In this document: piece by piece, positions 45,489-54,409 of the stretch
Layout: each line of letters begins with the position of its first letter
Numbering within the stretch: the stretch's first letter is position 1
Source: Jhaorihella thermophila
Lineage (GTDB): Bacteria > Pseudomonadota > Alphaproteobacteria > Rhodobacterales > Rhodobacteraceae
Direction of reading: 5' to 3'
Assembly: GCF_900108275.1 (NCBI RefSeq)
Contig: NZ_FNVD01000008.1
Location: 62,001 to 126,000 of the forward strand
DNA length: 64,000 nucleotides
Position numbers and translations under genes: made by a program
Notes under the pieces: generated by a model
Told to the model about the DNA's origin: nothing
Seen by the model: the letters and a program-made list of their open reading frames with translations, nothing else
Databases searched by the model: none

Positions 45489-45857
45489 ATGACCCGATCC
45501 TCAGCGGGACGGATGGCGTATCATTCGGGCGAGGCCGCGGAGCGGCAGATCGCGCAGGACTATGAACGGCGCGGCTTTGCGGTGGCACGCCGGCGCTGGC
45601 GGGTTGCAGGTGGGGAAATCGACCTGATCACGCGCAATGAAGAGGGCATCGTTTTTGTCGAGGTCAAGCAGGCGCGCGACATATCGACGGCCGCCCGGAG
45701 ACTCAGCCCCCGGCAGATGCGCCGGATCTGCGCTTCGGCCGCGCAGTTTCTGGATGGTGAGCCGGACGGACAGTTGACCAATGTCCGCTTCGACGTGGCA
45801 CTGGTGGATCGCAGTGGGGCATTTGAAATCATAGAGAATGCCTTTGGTCTGGCCTGA
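45489..45857 (+). CDS. YraN family (UPF0102) endonuclease-fold protein
   Basis: A 122-residue protein with a restriction-endonuclease-like fold, seen in [20 protein letters not shown], the metal-site region [20 protein letters not shown] (D and E residues of the PD-DxK-type site), and [18 protein letters not shown]. The function is not settled. It lies 3 bases after rsmI and 74 bases before gshB, so the three form a likely operon. Confidence 0.9.
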   Translation: MTRSSAGRMAYHSGEAAERQIAQDYERRGFAVARRRWRVAGGEIDLITRNEEGIVFVEVKQARDISTAARRLSPRQMRRICASAAQFLDGEPDGQLTNVRFDVALVDRSGAFEIIENAFGLA

Positions 45858-45931
45858 TCGGCATTGAACTCGGCATTGAACCTTGGCTTTGGGTGGTCCA
45901 TGTATCGGGCGATCTTGCAGGGGACATGCCG

Positions 45932-46867
45932 ATGAAGATTGCCTTTCAGATGGACCCGATCCTGTCCGTCGACGTCAACGCCGACAGCACGTTCCGGCTC
46001 GCGGAAGAAGCGCAAAACCGGGGGCACGAGCTGTTCTATTATGACCCCGACCAGCTCGCCTATCAGGAGGGGCGGATCACGGCGCGCGGGCACTTCATGC
46101 AGATCCAGCGGGTCGTGGGGCAACCGGCGGTGCTCGGCGAGCAGAAAGAGGTCGATCTGGCCGATTTCGACGTCGTGTGGCTGCGCCAGGATCCTCCTTT
46201 CGACATGCATTACATCACGTCGACCCATCTTCTGGACCGGCTCCGGGGACAGACGCTGGTCGTGAACGATCCGTTCTGGGTGCGCAATTATCCCGAAAAA
46301 CTTCTGGTGCTGGATTTTCCCGACCTGACGCCGCCCACCACCATTGCCCGCGATCTGGCCACGATCCGGGCCTTCAAGGACAGGCACGGGGACATCATTC
46401 TGAAGCCGCTTTACGGCAATGGCGGCGCCGGTGTGTTCCGCCTGGATCAGAACGACCGGAACCTGAGCGCGCTTTACGAGCTTTTCACCGGATTTTCGCG
46501 CGAGCCGCTGATCGTGCAGAAATTCCTGCCCGATGTCAGCAATGGCGACAAACGCGTGATCCTTGTGGACGGCGAGCCCGCCGGGGCGATCAACCGCGTG
46601 CCGGCGGCGGGCGAGACCCGGTCGAACATGCATGTGGGCGGGCGGCCCGAAAAGATTGGCCTGACGGATCGCGACCGGGAAATCTGCGCCGCGATCGGGC
46701 CGCTCCTGCGCGAAAAGGGTCAGGTCTTTGTCGGCATCGACATCATCGGCGACTATCTGACCGAGATCAACGTGACCTCGCCCACGGGCATTCAGGAACT
46801 GGAGCGGTTCGACGGAATCAATGTCGCCGCCATGATCTGGGATGCGGTGGAGGCGCGGGTCGGGTGA
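45932..46867 (+). CDS. gshB: Glutathione synthetase
   Basis: Joins gamma-glutamylcysteine and glycine with ATP. The 311-residue ATP-grasp enzyme has the ADP-forming hallmarks [18 protein letters not shown]-like ([19 protein letters not shown]), [16 protein letters not shown] and [19 protein letters not shown]. The second ATG (45932) has a well-placed GGGGA site, and an ATG 6 bases earlier is too close to it. It overlaps the alpha/beta hydrolase by 4 bases. Confidence 0.95.
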   Translation: MKIAFQMDPILSVDVNADSTFRLAEEAQNRGHELFYYDPDQLAYQEGRITARGHFMQIQRVVGQPAVLGEQKEVDLADFDVVWLRQDPPFDMHYITSTHLLDRLRGQTLVVNDPFWVRNYPEKLLVLDFPDLTPPTTIARDLATIRAFKDRHGDIILKPLYGNGGAGVFRLDQNDRNLSALYELFTGFSREPLIVQKFLPDVSNGDKRVILVDGEPAGAINRVPAAGETRSNMHVGGRPEKIGLTDRDREICAAIGPLLREKGQVFVGIDIIGDYLTEINVTSPTGIQELERFDGINVAAMIWDAVEARVG

Positions 46868-47778
46868 GCGTCATGCGTCCGCTGGTCAATCTCGGCCTGC
46901 GCCTGATGGAAAAGCCCTATCTTGCGCGGGTCGAGGATCCGGCGGAAATTCGCGAACGGTTCGAACGCAAGGCCCGGTTCTGGTTCGGCATGCCACGGGA
47001 TGCGCGCCTGGGGTGGGATCGTCTAGGCGAAAGCGGGGTTCCCGCGCTGTGGGTCCATGAGGCGGAGAGCGCGCCGGTGATCCTGTATTTCCATGGCGGG
47101 GGGTATGTCTTTGGCAGTCCGCGGACCCATGCCGCAATGCTCGTGCGGCTGGCGCGCCTGGCCGGGGCAAGCGCCTGCCTGCCGGACTATCGCCTGGCCC
47201 CGGAACACCCGTTTCCCGCCGCGATCGAGGATGCGCGGGCCTGTTTCGACGGGCTGATCACGCAAGGCGTGGCGCCGGGCAAGGTCATCATCGGCGGTGA
47301 CAGCGCGGGCGGCGGGCTGGCGCTGGCGCTGCTGGGAGAGCTGTGTCGGACCGGCGCTCCGATGCCGGCCGGTGCGTTTGCGTTTTCGCCGCTGACGGAC
47401 ATGACCTTTTCCGGGGACAGCTTTCGCGCCAACGCGCAGGCGGACCCGATGCTGCCGGCGCAGCGGGCGGCGGAACTGGTCGGCATGTATCTGCGGTCCG
47501 CCGATCCGGCCGATCCACGGGCTTCGCCGCTGTTTGCCGATTTCGCCGGCGCGCCTGCGGTGTTTCTGACTGCCGGCACGACCGAGATCCTGCTGGACGA
47601 TACGCGCCGGATGGCCCAACGGTTGCGCGCGCAGGGGGTCGCGGTGGAGGTCCGTATCGGAGATCGCCTGCCGCATGTCTGGCCGCTGTTCGCCCGGATC
47701 CTGCCCGAAGGGCGGGCGACGATGCGGGATCTGGCCGACTGGATCACGCGGCTGCCAGCGCTGTCAGGCGGTAGCTGA
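46864..47778 (+). CDS. Alpha/beta hydrolase, hormone-sensitive-lipase family
   Basis: A 304-residue esterase or lipase of the HSL/bacterial IV family. It has the oxyanion motif [10 protein letters not shown] (residues 77-80 HGGG), the nucleophile GGDSAGGG (S147), an acidic residue in [10 protein letters not shown], and the catalytic histidine near H271 in [11 protein letters not shown]. The natural ester is unknown. It starts at a GTG overlapping the gshB stop. Its last 35 bases overlap the convergent comM gene, an odd tail-to-tail overlap. Confidence 0.87.
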   Translation: MSVMRPLVNLGLRLMEKPYLARVEDPAEIRERFERKARFWFGMPRDARLGWDRLGESGVPALWVHEAESAPVILYFHGGGYVFGSPRTHAAMLVRLARLAGASACLPDYRLAPEHPFPAAIEDARACFDGLITQGVAPGKVIIGGDSAGGGLALALLGELCRTGAPMPAGAFAFSPLTDMTFSGDSFRANAQADPMLPAQRAAELVGMYLRSADPADPRASPLFADFAGAPAVFLTAGTTEILLDDTRRMAQRLRAQGVAVEVRIGDRLPHVWPLFARILPEGRATMRDLADWITRLPALSGGS

Positions 47779-49258
47779 GCGCCTCGGCCACTTGCGGCCG
47801 GCGCACGGTTTCCGACCCGTCGAGGTCGGCGATCGTTCGCGCCACCCGCAGCACGCGGTGGTAGCCGCGCGCCGAGAGTCCGAACCGTTCGGCCATTCGC
47901 GTCAGCAGATCGCGCCCCTCTGCGTCGGGGGTGGCGATCTCTTCGAGCAGCCGGCCTTCGGCATCGGCGTTCTGGTGCAGCTCGGGATGGGCGGCGAACC
48001 GCGTCGCCTGCACGGCGCGGGCAGCCGCGACGCGGGCCGCGACGGTGGCAGAGCTGTCGCCCGAGGGCGGCAGGTCCAGATCGGAGAAGGCCACGGGGGG
48101 CACCTCGATGCGCAGATCGAACCGATCAAGAAGCGGTCCGGAGATCCGGCCCAGGTAGTCTTCGCCACAGGCGGGCGCGCGGGCGCAGGCGCGCGAGGGA
48201 TCGCTGAGATAACCGCACCGGCACGGATTGGCGGCCGCCACCAGCATGAAGCGGCAGGGATATTTCACATGGGCATTGGCGCGGGCGACGATGACCTCGC
48301 CGGTTTCGATCGGCTGGCGGAGGGTTTCCAGAACGGTGCGAGAGAATTCGGGGAATTCGTCGAGGAACAGCACGCCGTTGTGGGCCAGGCTGATTTCGCC
48401 CGGTTTGGCGCCGCGCCCGCCGCCGACGATGGCGGCTATCGAGGCGGTGTGGTGCGGTTCGCGGAAGGGGCGGGCGCGGCTAATGCCGCCTTCTTTCAGC
48501 AGGCCGGCCAGCGAATGGATCATGGAGGTTTCCAGCGCCTCGGCCGGGGAAAGCGGCGGCAGGATGCCCGGGATGCGGGCGGCGAGCATGGATTTGCCGG
48601 AACCTGGCGTGCCGACCAGCATGAGGTGGTGGCGCCCGGCGGCGGCGATTTCCAGCGCGCGTTTGGCGCGCTCCTGTCCCTTGACGTCGCGCAGATCGCG
48701 TGTGGCCGGATCGGACCTGACCTCCCCCGGTGCGGCAGGGGCGAGAGGGGCATCGCCCGTCAGGTGGCGGATGGTTTCGCCCAGCGAGGCCGGCGCGATG
48801 ACTTCGGCTGCCCCCACCCAGGCGGCTTCGGCCCCCGATGAGCGGGGGCACAGCAGGCGGCGGTCGCTTTCGGCGGCGGTCAGGGCCGCGGGGAGGGCGC
48901 CGAGAACGGGCACGAGCGTGCCGTCGAGCGACAGCTCGCCCAGCGCGACCGTGTTTTCGGCGGTTTCCGCGGGGATGATTTCCAGCGCGGCCAACAGAGC
49001 CAACGCGATGGGCAGGTCGAAATGGCTGCCTTCCTTGGGCAGGTCGGCGGGCGACAGGTTGATGGTGATCCGGCGCGAAGGCAGGGCGACGGCCATGGCG
49101 GTGAGCGCGCTGCGCACTCGGTCGCGAGCTTCGGACACGGCCTTGTCCGGCAGGCCGACCACGGAAAACGCCGGCAGGCCCGGCGAGATGGCGCATTGCA
49201 CCTCGACAAGGCGGGCCTCGATCCCCTGGAACGCGACGGTATAGGTGCGTGCGATCAT
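47744..49258 (-). CDS. comM: YifB/ComM-family AAA+ ATPase (Mg chelatase-like)
   Basis: A 504-residue ATPase with an N-terminal Lon-like domain (VEVQCAISPGLPAFSVVGLP), a Mg-chelatase-type ATPase core with Walker A LVGTPGSGKSMLAARIPGIL, Walker B LFLDEFPEFSRTVLETLRQP, and a C-terminal zinc or helical part (RCGYLSDPSRACARAPAC). ComM is a branch-migration helicase needed for natural transformation in several bacteria. The rest of the operon context is ordinary. It overlaps the convergent hydrolase by 35 bases. Confidence 0.94.
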   Translation of the reverse strand: MIARTYTVAFQGIEARLVEVQCAISPGLPAFSVVGLPDKAVSEARDRVRSALTAMAVALPSRRITINLSPADLPKEGSHFDLPIALALLAALEIIPAETAENTVALGELSLDGTLVPVLGALPAALTAAESDRRLLCPRSSGAEAAWVGAAEVIAPASLGETIRHLTGDAPLAPAAPGEVRSDPATRDLRDVKGQERAKRALEIAAAGRHHLMLVGTPGSGKSMLAARIPGILPPLSPAEALETSMIHSLAGLLKEGGISRARPFREPHHTASIAAIVGGGRGAKPGEISLAHNGVLFLDEFPEFSRTVLETLRQPIETGEVIVARANAHVKYPCRFMLVAAANPCRCGYLSDPSRACARAPACGEDYLGRISGPLLDRFDLRIEVPPVAFSDLDLPPSGDSSATVAARVAAARAVQATRFAAHPELHQNADAEGRLLEEIATPDAEGRDLLTRMAERFGLSARGYHRVLRVARTIADLDGSETVRRPQVAEALSYRLTALAAA

Positions 49259-49364
49259 CCCTGCCTACTCGCCCGGTTTGTCAAAACTGGTTAACGGGCG
49301 AGGGGTTTAGGAAAGGTTAATGCAAAAGAGGCGAGGTCGGTATGCGGGGCCGGCGTTGCGTCTT

Positions 49365-49392
49365 GGGTATTTGAGACCAGAAAGAAGCAGGA
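49365..49392 (-). repeat. Short dispersed repeat, copy H
   Basis: GGGTATTTGAGACCAGAAAG continuing AAGCAGGA, nearly identical to copy G at 30652 and the reverse complement of the arm in copy A. It lies just downstream of purK. It has no GAGGGGC hairpin, so it is the short form. The rest of 49259-49364 is plain. Confidence 0.65.
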
Positions 49393-49395
49393 GCG

Positions 49396-50472
49396 TCAGG
49401 GTGTTGGGCGGATTACACGGTTGATATGGCCCATCTTGCGGCCCGGGCGGGCTTCGGCCTTGCCGTAGAGATGGATTGCGGTGTCCGGTTGGCGCGCAAG
49501 ATCGGGCAGGCGGTCCAGATCGTGGCCGATCAGGTTTTCCATCACGACATCCGCATGGCGGCGGCCATCGCCCAGGGGCCAGCCGGCGATGGCGCGGATG
49601 TGCTGCTCGAACTGATCGACGGTGCAGCCCTGCTGGGTCCAGTGGCCGGAATTGTGGACGCGCGGCGCGATTTCGTTGACGACAAGACCGCGCGGCGTGA
49701 CGAAGAGTTCGACCCCCATCACGCCGACGTAATCCATCGCCTCGAGGATGCGCGAGGCGATGAGGATCGCGTCCGTCCTCTGGGCCGAGGAGAGGCGGGC
49801 CGGGACCGTCGTGGTGCGCAGGATACCGTCGCGGTGGACGTTCTCGCCGGGGTCGAAACAGGCGACGTCCCCCGAGAGTCCGCGCGCGGCGATGACCGAA
49901 ATTTCATGGCTGAAGGAAACGAAACCTTCGAGGATCGCCGGGGCGTCGGCCAGTTCGGACAGGGCGGCGGCGGGGTCGGTGTCCGCGTCGATGCGCACCT
50001 GGCCCTTGCCGTCATAGCCGAAGCGGCGGGTTTTCAGGATCGCGGGCGTGCCGATACGGTCGAGCGCCTCGCGCAGGCTGGCAAGGTCGGGAATGTCGGC
50101 AAAGGGGGCCGTCTGCAGCCCCAGATCGTTCAGAAAGGTCTTTTCGGTCAGGCGGTCCTGGCTCACGCGCAGCGCCTCGCGCCCCGGGCGGATCGGGCGG
50201 CGGGATTCCAGCAGGTCCAGCGCCGAGGTGGGGATGTTTTCGAATTCATAGGTGATGACATCGACGCAGGCCGCGAAATCCGCCAGCGCCGCGGCGTCGT
50301 CGTAGGGCGCATTGGTGACCGTCTCGGCCACATGGGCCGCCGGCGGGTTGGCGGCCGGTTCGAAGATGTGGCAGCGGTAGCCCAGCCGCGAGGCGGCGAC
50401 GGACAGCATCCGGCCGAGTTGCCCGCCGCCCAGGATGCCGATGACGGAATCGGTGGGCAGGGGATCAGTCAT
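49396..50472 (-). CDS. purK: 5-(carboxyamino)imidazole ribonucleotide synthase
   Basis: Carboxylates AIR with ATP and bicarbonate, the first half of the PurK-PurE route. The 358-residue ATP-grasp protein shows [55 protein letters not shown], and [20 protein letters not shown]. It overlaps purE by 8 bases, so the leftward message reads purE then purK. Confidence 0.96.
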   Translation of the reverse strand: MTDPLPTDSVIGILGGGQLGRMLSVAASRLGYRCHIFEPAANPPAAHVAETVTNAPYDDAAALADFAACVDVITYEFENIPTSALDLLESRRPIRPGREALRVSQDRLTEKTFLNDLGLQTAPFADIPDLASLREALDRIGTPAILKTRRFGYDGKGQVRIDADTDPAAALSELADAPAILEGFVSFSHEISVIAARGLSGDVACFDPGENVHRDGILRTTTVPARLSSAQRTDAILIASRILEAMDYVGVMGVELFVTPRGLVVNEIAPRVHNSGHWTQQGCTVDQFEQHIRAIAGWPLGDGRRHADVVMENLIGHDLDRLPDLARQPDTAIHLYGKAEARPGRKMGHINRVIRPTP

Positions 50473-50953
50473 CCTGCGGCACCTCGGGGATGGAGGCGGA
50501 GAGGGCGGCGCGCCAATCGTCCAGCCGCCCGGCCAGTACGGGGTCCTGAAGCGCGAGGATTTGCGCCGCCATCAGCCCGGCATTGGCCGCGCCCGCCGCG
50601 CCGATCGCCATTGTGGCGACGGGGAAGCCCCTGGGCATCTGCACGATCGAATAGAGCGAATCCACCCCCGACAGCGCGCGGGTCTGGATCGGCACGCCGA
50701 TCACCGGCACGCGGGTCTTGGAGGCCATCATGCCCGGCAGGTGTGCCGCCCCGCCGGCGCCGGCGATGATGACCTGCAAACCGCGTTCGACCGCCCTGCG
50801 GCCATAGTCCCACAGCCGGTCCGGCGTGCGGTGAGCCGAAACGATGCGGGCCTCGTAGCCCACGCCAAGTTCGTCGAGAATGGTTGCGGCTTCCTTCATG
50901 GTCGGCCAGTCGGACTGGCTGCCCATGATGAGCCCCACGCGGATGTCGGCCAT
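50465..50953 (-). CDS. purE: N5-carboxyaminoimidazole ribonucleotide mutase
   Basis: Moves the carboxyl group of N5-CAIR to C4. The 162-residue class I PurE has [36 protein letters not shown] (with the catalytic His-Arg), and [19 protein letters not shown]. It begins at ATG 50953, and purK begins inside its last codons. No other purine gene is adjacent; purMN lie 16 kb away. Confidence 0.96.
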   Translation of the reverse strand: MADIRVGLIMGSQSDWPTMKEAATILDELGVGYEARIVSAHRTPDRLWDYGRRAVERGLQVIIAGAGGAAHLPGMMASKTRVPVIGVPIQTRALSGVDSLYSIVQMPRGFPVATMAIGAAGAANAGLMAAQILALQDPVLAGRLDDWRAALSASIPEVPQDD

Positions 50954-51041
50954 GTCGCGCCCCCGTGCCCGGAAAATGAGCGCGCACTATAGCCAAATCC
51001 CCGGGCACGGCAATACGGTGCCGCGCCGCGGGCGGGCACGT

Positions 51042-51266
51042 TCAGGCGATGATGTCCGGGGTAAGCATGTCCTCGATCAGCGCGATCCGGTCCTTTAGCA
51101 GAAGTTTCTTCTTTTTCAATCGCTTGATCGTCAACTGATCGGCGGTTCCACGTTCTTGCAGGGCGGTGATCGCCTCGTCGAGGTCGCGATGCTGCTGGCG
51201 GAACACCTCGAGCTCGACGCGCAGCACCTCCTCGGACTTCATCGACAGATCGGTTGGAGCATTCAT
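51042..51266 (-). CDS. YdcH-family (DUF465) small helical protein
   Basis: A 74-residue coiled-coil protein: ELEVFRQQHRDLDEAITAL, then a basic patch IKRLKKKKLLLKDRIALIED, the usual ending of the DUF465/YdcH family. Function unknown. It starts at 51266, divergent from the hsp20 gene. The shared 167-base gap holds a sigma-32-like promoter facing hsp20. Confidence 0.85.
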   Translation of the reverse strand: MNAPTDLSMKSEEVLRVELEVFRQQHRDLDEAITALQERGTADQLTIKRLKKKKLLLKDRIALIEDMLTPDIIA

Positions 51267-51338
51267 GGCAGCGACTCGTTTTGGTTCTTGTTCGCTATTG
51301 CGGACAGGATACGCGGAATCCGCGTTTCATCCTACCCC

Positions 51339-51368
51339 CTTGTTTGCAGGTTCAATTCTTCCCATATT
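51339..51368 (+). promoter_or_regulatory. Sigma-32 (RpoH) type promoter upstream of hsp20
   Basis: CTTGTTT at 51339-51345, preceded by CCCC, and CCCATATT at 51361-51368 are separated by 15 bases, the heat-shock sigma pattern (CTTGAA, 13-15 bases, CCCATnT). It would start about 58 bases before the hsp20 start codon. An ACGCGGA-A-TCCGCGT inverted repeat at 51311-51325 lies just upstream and may be an operator for one of the divergent genes. Confidence 0.65.
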
Positions 51369-51433
51369 CAGCTCAACGCGGTTGCCGCAACGGGGCCGCG
51401 CGAATGCGTCGCTTTGGCAAAAGGACGAAAACC

Positions 51434-51847
51434 GTGACGAAACACACTCTGGCTTCATACCCGCATCTTCTGGGGTTCGAGCAGTTGGAACGCCTTCTGG
51501 AGCGATCGGCGAAGGCCGGCAACGAAGGCTATCCCCCTTACAACATCGAACAGACTTCGGACCGGTCCTATCGGATAACGCTGGCGGTGGCCGGGTTTGC
51601 CGAGGAGGATCTGTCGATCACCGTGGAGGATCGGCAGCTGGTGATCCGCGGACGCCAGCGCGACGACGGCGAGGGACGCGTGTTTCTGCATCGCGGCATC
51701 GCGGCGCGCCAGTTTCAGCGCATGTTTGTGCTGGCCGATGGGGTCGAGGTCGGCGAGGCGGTTCTGGAAAACGGTCTGCTGCATGTGGATCTTGCCCGGG
51801 CACAGCCTGAAACCGTGGTGCAGACGATCAAGATCAGGAAGGGGTAA
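51434..51847 (+). CDS. Small heat-shock protein Hsp20 (IbpA-like)
   Basis: A 137-residue alpha-crystallin-domain chaperone that holds unfolding proteins. It begins with GTG at 51434 (a possible in-frame ATG at 51404 is less likely) and shows YPPYNIEQTSDRSYRITLAV, GFAEEDLSITVEDRQLVIRG and FLHRGIAARQFQRMFVLADG. The IbpA-type C-terminus TVVQTIKIRKG carries the I-x-I-like tail. It precedes the DUF1150 gene by 3 bases. Confidence 0.93.
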   Translation: MTKHTLASYPHLLGFEQLERLLERSAKAGNEGYPPYNIEQTSDRSYRITLAVAGFAEEDLSITVEDRQLVIRGRQRDDGEGRVFLHRGIAARQFQRMFVLADGVEVGEAVLENGLLHVDLARAQPETVVQTIKIRKG

Positions 51848-51850
51848 GCC

Positions 51851-52084
51851 ATGAACACACCGTTTGACTTCAGCAACTTCAACAGCGAAGGACGGCGGAT
51901 CGTCTATGTGAAGGAAGTGAACGTCGCCGACCTGCCCGAAGAGATCCGCGCCGGCGCGCGCGGTCGCGACCATCTGTACGCGGTGCACGATGCCGAAGGC
52001 CAGCAGCTGGCCCTGGTGGCGGATCGGAAACTGGCGTTCATCCTGGCCAAGCAGCACGATTTCGAGCCGGTCACGGCGCACTGA
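51851..52084 (+). CDS. DUF1150 family protein
   Basis: A 77-residue protein with the DUF1150 pattern (RRIVYVKEVNVADLPEEIRA, LYAVHDAEGQQLALVADRKL, FILAKQHDFEPVTAH). It stands directly behind hsp20 with an AGGAAGGGG site in alphaproteobacteria, so it is probably part of the heat-shock operon. Function unknown. A strong terminator follows. Confidence 0.88.
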   Translation: MNTPFDFSNFNSEGRRIVYVKEVNVADLPEEIRAGARGRDHLYAVHDAEGQQLALVADRKLAFILAKQHDFEPVTAH

Positions 52085-52155
52085 GCCACCCCGAGCCTTG
52101 TCGCAGGCTGCAACCGGGTGACAAGCCGCAGGACCGGGCGGAGGAATTCACTGGC

Positions 52156-52183
52156 AAAGGCGACCGCCCGGTCGCCTTTTTTT
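52156..52183 (+). terminator. Intrinsic terminator after hsp20-DUF1150
   Basis: AAAGGCGACC and GGTCGCCTTT form a perfect 10-bp stem with a GCCC loop, followed by a run of seven T. It is the best intrinsic terminator in the window and closes the heat-shock operon. The A run on the 5' side could also let it work toward the left for the formate dehydrogenase operon, whose last gene ends at 52260. Confidence 0.9.
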
Positions 52184-52259
52184 GCCATCGCCATTCTTGC
52201 GAAGGCAGTCCAATCGGCACGACCCGTCAATGGCTGATCAAAGGGGTGCAGCCGCGTCT

Positions 52260-53138
52260 CTAGCCCGCGGCGCCGTTGTGATGGACCCGCCCCAGCCCCG
52301 ACAGGTCATAGCCGCCCAGTTCCGCCGCCCGCCCGGCAAAGGCGGAGGAGCGCAGAAAATCCACCAGTTTCCGCATGGGCGGGTCGAACCAGGCACGCCG
52401 CCAGACCGCGAGGTCAAAGCGTTCCTGGCTGAGGGGCACGAAGCCAAGCCCGTAAAGCCCGGCGAGCGCCCCGAGACCGAACCCGGCCTCGGCCTTGCCT
52501 TCGTGGAGCGCCATGGCGAGCGCCTCTTCGGTGCGCGCGGGGCTGTCCAGAGGGGCGATGTCACGGCGGCTCAGCCCGTGTTCGGCCAGCAGATCGTCGA
52601 ATTGCCGCTGGCTGGCCGCGCTGTCCTGACGCAATACGACCCGGCGCCCCCTGAGGTCGGCGACGGTCTGGATACCGGACACCCCCGGCGCCAGAAGCAG
52701 GCCGCGCTGGCGGCGGGCGATTTCGACCACAACCACGGGCGCTTCACCCAGCGTGGCCCGCAGCGTGTTGACGTTCCAGTCGTCCTCTTCCTCTTCGCGA
52801 ATATGCAGCCCGGCGGCCTGTGCGGACCGTTCGGCCAGCCGCGTCAGCCCGTCGAACGACCCATCGTAGTAGCTGGCCAGCCCCGATCCGCTTTCGCGCA
52901 GGGCCCAGTCCAGCAGCGGGTCGTGGCTGCCGGCGACGATCAGGGGCAGGGGAGGTTCGGCCACGACGGGCCCGCCGCGCGCGGCGTTCAGCCAGGCGGT
53001 GATTTCGGCCCGCGGAAACAGCAGCTTGCCCACTGCCCGCACATGCGGGATCTCGCCGCTGGCCACGAGGTCATAGACCTTGCGTTCGCCGATGCGCAGC
53101 AATTGGGCCAGTTCGCGCGTGGTCAGATAGTCGGGCAT
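52260..53138 (-). CDS. Excisionase-type HTH regulator with PBP-like ligand domain
   Basis: A 292-residue protein joining an N-terminal excisionase/MerR-like DNA-binding domain (LTTRELAQLLRIGERKVYDL, residues about 4-50) to a periplasmic-binding-protein-like sensor domain (VVVEIARRQRGLLLAPGVSG, GRRVVLRQDSAASQRQFDDL, AEAGFGLGALAGLYGLGFVP). Such single proteins bind a small ligand, often molybdate or tungstate, in the cytoplasm. Here it is the last gene of the formate dehydrogenase operon, so it may sense formate, molybdenum, or pterin status. The ligand is inference. Confidence 0.82.
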   Translation of the reverse strand: MPDYLTTRELAQLLRIGERKVYDLVASGEIPHVRAVGKLLFPRAEITAWLNAARGGPVVAEPPLPLIVAGSHDPLLDWALRESGSGLASYYDGSFDGLTRLAERSAQAAGLHIREEEEDDWNVNTLRATLGEAPVVVVEIARRQRGLLLAPGVSGIQTVADLRGRRVVLRQDSAASQRQFDDLLAEHGLSRRDIAPLDSPARTEEALAMALHEGKAEAGFGLGALAGLYGLGFVPLSQERFDLAVWRRAWFDPPMRKLVDFLRSSAFAGRAAELGGYDLSGLGRVHHNGAAG

Positions 53139-53145
53139 GCGCGGC

Positions 53146-54405
53146 TCAGCGGTCCTCGGTCGGGGCCGTGGCGCGCCGCAGATAGGCGATCAGGTCGGCG
53201 CGGTCGGCGGGGTTGGTGATGCGCTGGGTGGGCATCTTGGTCCCCGGAATGTAACTGTCGGGGCCTTCGTCGAAAAGGGCGCTCACGCTTTCTTCGGTCC
53301 AGACGATGCCCGACCGCGCCACCGCAACGGAATAGCGGTAATCCGCGACCGTTCCGGCCCGCCGCCCGAACAGGCCATGGAGCGTCGGCCCCGCCCGGCG
53401 CCCGCTGTCCGGCGTCAGCGTGTGGCAGATTGAACAGCGCCCGACGAAGATCCGCTCGCCATTGTCGGCGGTCGCCGAGGCGCGCGCGGGCGTCACCATT
53501 TTCGGCGCCTCGGCCAGTTCGTCCACCGGCCAGGAATACATCGCCGAATCCAGCCCGCCCGCGTGCAGGTTGCGCCCGTCGCGCGAATAGGCCAGCGCCC
53601 AGACCGGCCCTTTCAGCGTGGCGCGAAAGTCGCGGACGATACGCCAGGTTTCGGTGTCGAGGACCATGATGTAGCCCTGACCGTCCCCGACCGCGAGCCG
53701 CCGCCCGTCGGGGGCGAGCGCCATGGCCAGGATCGGCCGGCGGTCCAGCGTGAAATCGTGCAGCAGCGCGCCGGTTTCGGGGTCGATCACTCGCGTTACC
53801 CCGTCCACCGCCCCATAGGCCAGCCAGCGTCCATCGCGCGCGGGCACGATCCGGTTGATGCCGAAACCGTGGCGCAGGATCACACGCCGCTGCGCCCCGG
53901 TCGCCACGTCCCATTCCCGCAGCGTGCCGTCCTTGCCGCCCGACCACAGCCTGCGCCCGTCCGGCGAAAAGGCGACCGTGTTGACCCCGTCCTCGTGACC
54001 ATGCAACCGCTTCGGCGCGCGCCCGTCCAGCGGCCAGAGTCCCACCGTGCCGTCCCAGCTGGCCGAGGCGACAAGGCCGGGAATGGCCGCCAGCGCCGCG
54101 ACCTTGCCGCCGTGCCGGCCCAGAACGGTCCCTTCAGGCCAGAGGCGCAGGGTGAAATCGTCGCTGGCCGACACCAGCGTCCCGCCGGCAAAGACCACGT
54201 CCGTCACCGCTGCTTCGTGCCCGTCGAACCAGCGCGGATCGTCCCCGGTCCAGAGCCCTACAGACGTGTCGAAACTGGCGGTGGCGATGCGCTCGTCAGG
54301 CGCCACGGCGATGCCCGTGACGGGGCCGCCATGCCCTTTGAGCGTGAAAAAATCCGCCGCCGCGAGCGACGGCCAGAGCGCCAGGATCAAAGCGGCAAGC
54401 CGCAC
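53146..54405 (-). CDS. WD40-repeat cytochrome c, exported
   Basis: A 419-residue fusion: a signal peptide (RLAALILALWPSLAAA), a WD40 beta-propeller of about six or seven blades (for example GHGGPVTGIAVAPDERIATA, GHEDGVNTVAFSPDGRRLWS), and a C-terminal class I cytochrome c with the haem site CSICH (C324, C327, H328) and a Met ligand near 391 (GTKMPTQ). The GTG start at 54405 follows the upstream stop by 4 bases. It should act in the periplasm, perhaps taking electrons from the membrane Fe-S partners next to it. Confidence 0.84.
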   Translation of the reverse strand: MRLAALILALWPSLAAADFFTLKGHGGPVTGIAVAPDERIATASFDTSVGLWTGDDPRWFDGHEAAVTDVVFAGGTLVSASDDFTLRLWPEGTVLGRHGGKVAALAAIPGLVASASWDGTVGLWPLDGRAPKRLHGHEDGVNTVAFSPDGRRLWSGGKDGTLREWDVATGAQRRVILRHGFGINRIVPARDGRWLAYGAVDGVTRVIDPETGALLHDFTLDRRPILAMALAPDGRRLAVGDGQGYIMVLDTETWRIVRDFRATLKGPVWALAYSRDGRNLHAGGLDSAMYSWPVDELAEAPKMVTPARASATADNGERIFVGRCSICHTLTPDSGRRAGPTLHGLFGRRAGTVADYRYSVAVARSGIVWTEESVSALFDEGPDSYIPGTKMPTQRITNPADRADLIAYLRRATAPTEDR

Positions 54406-54409
54406 CGTC

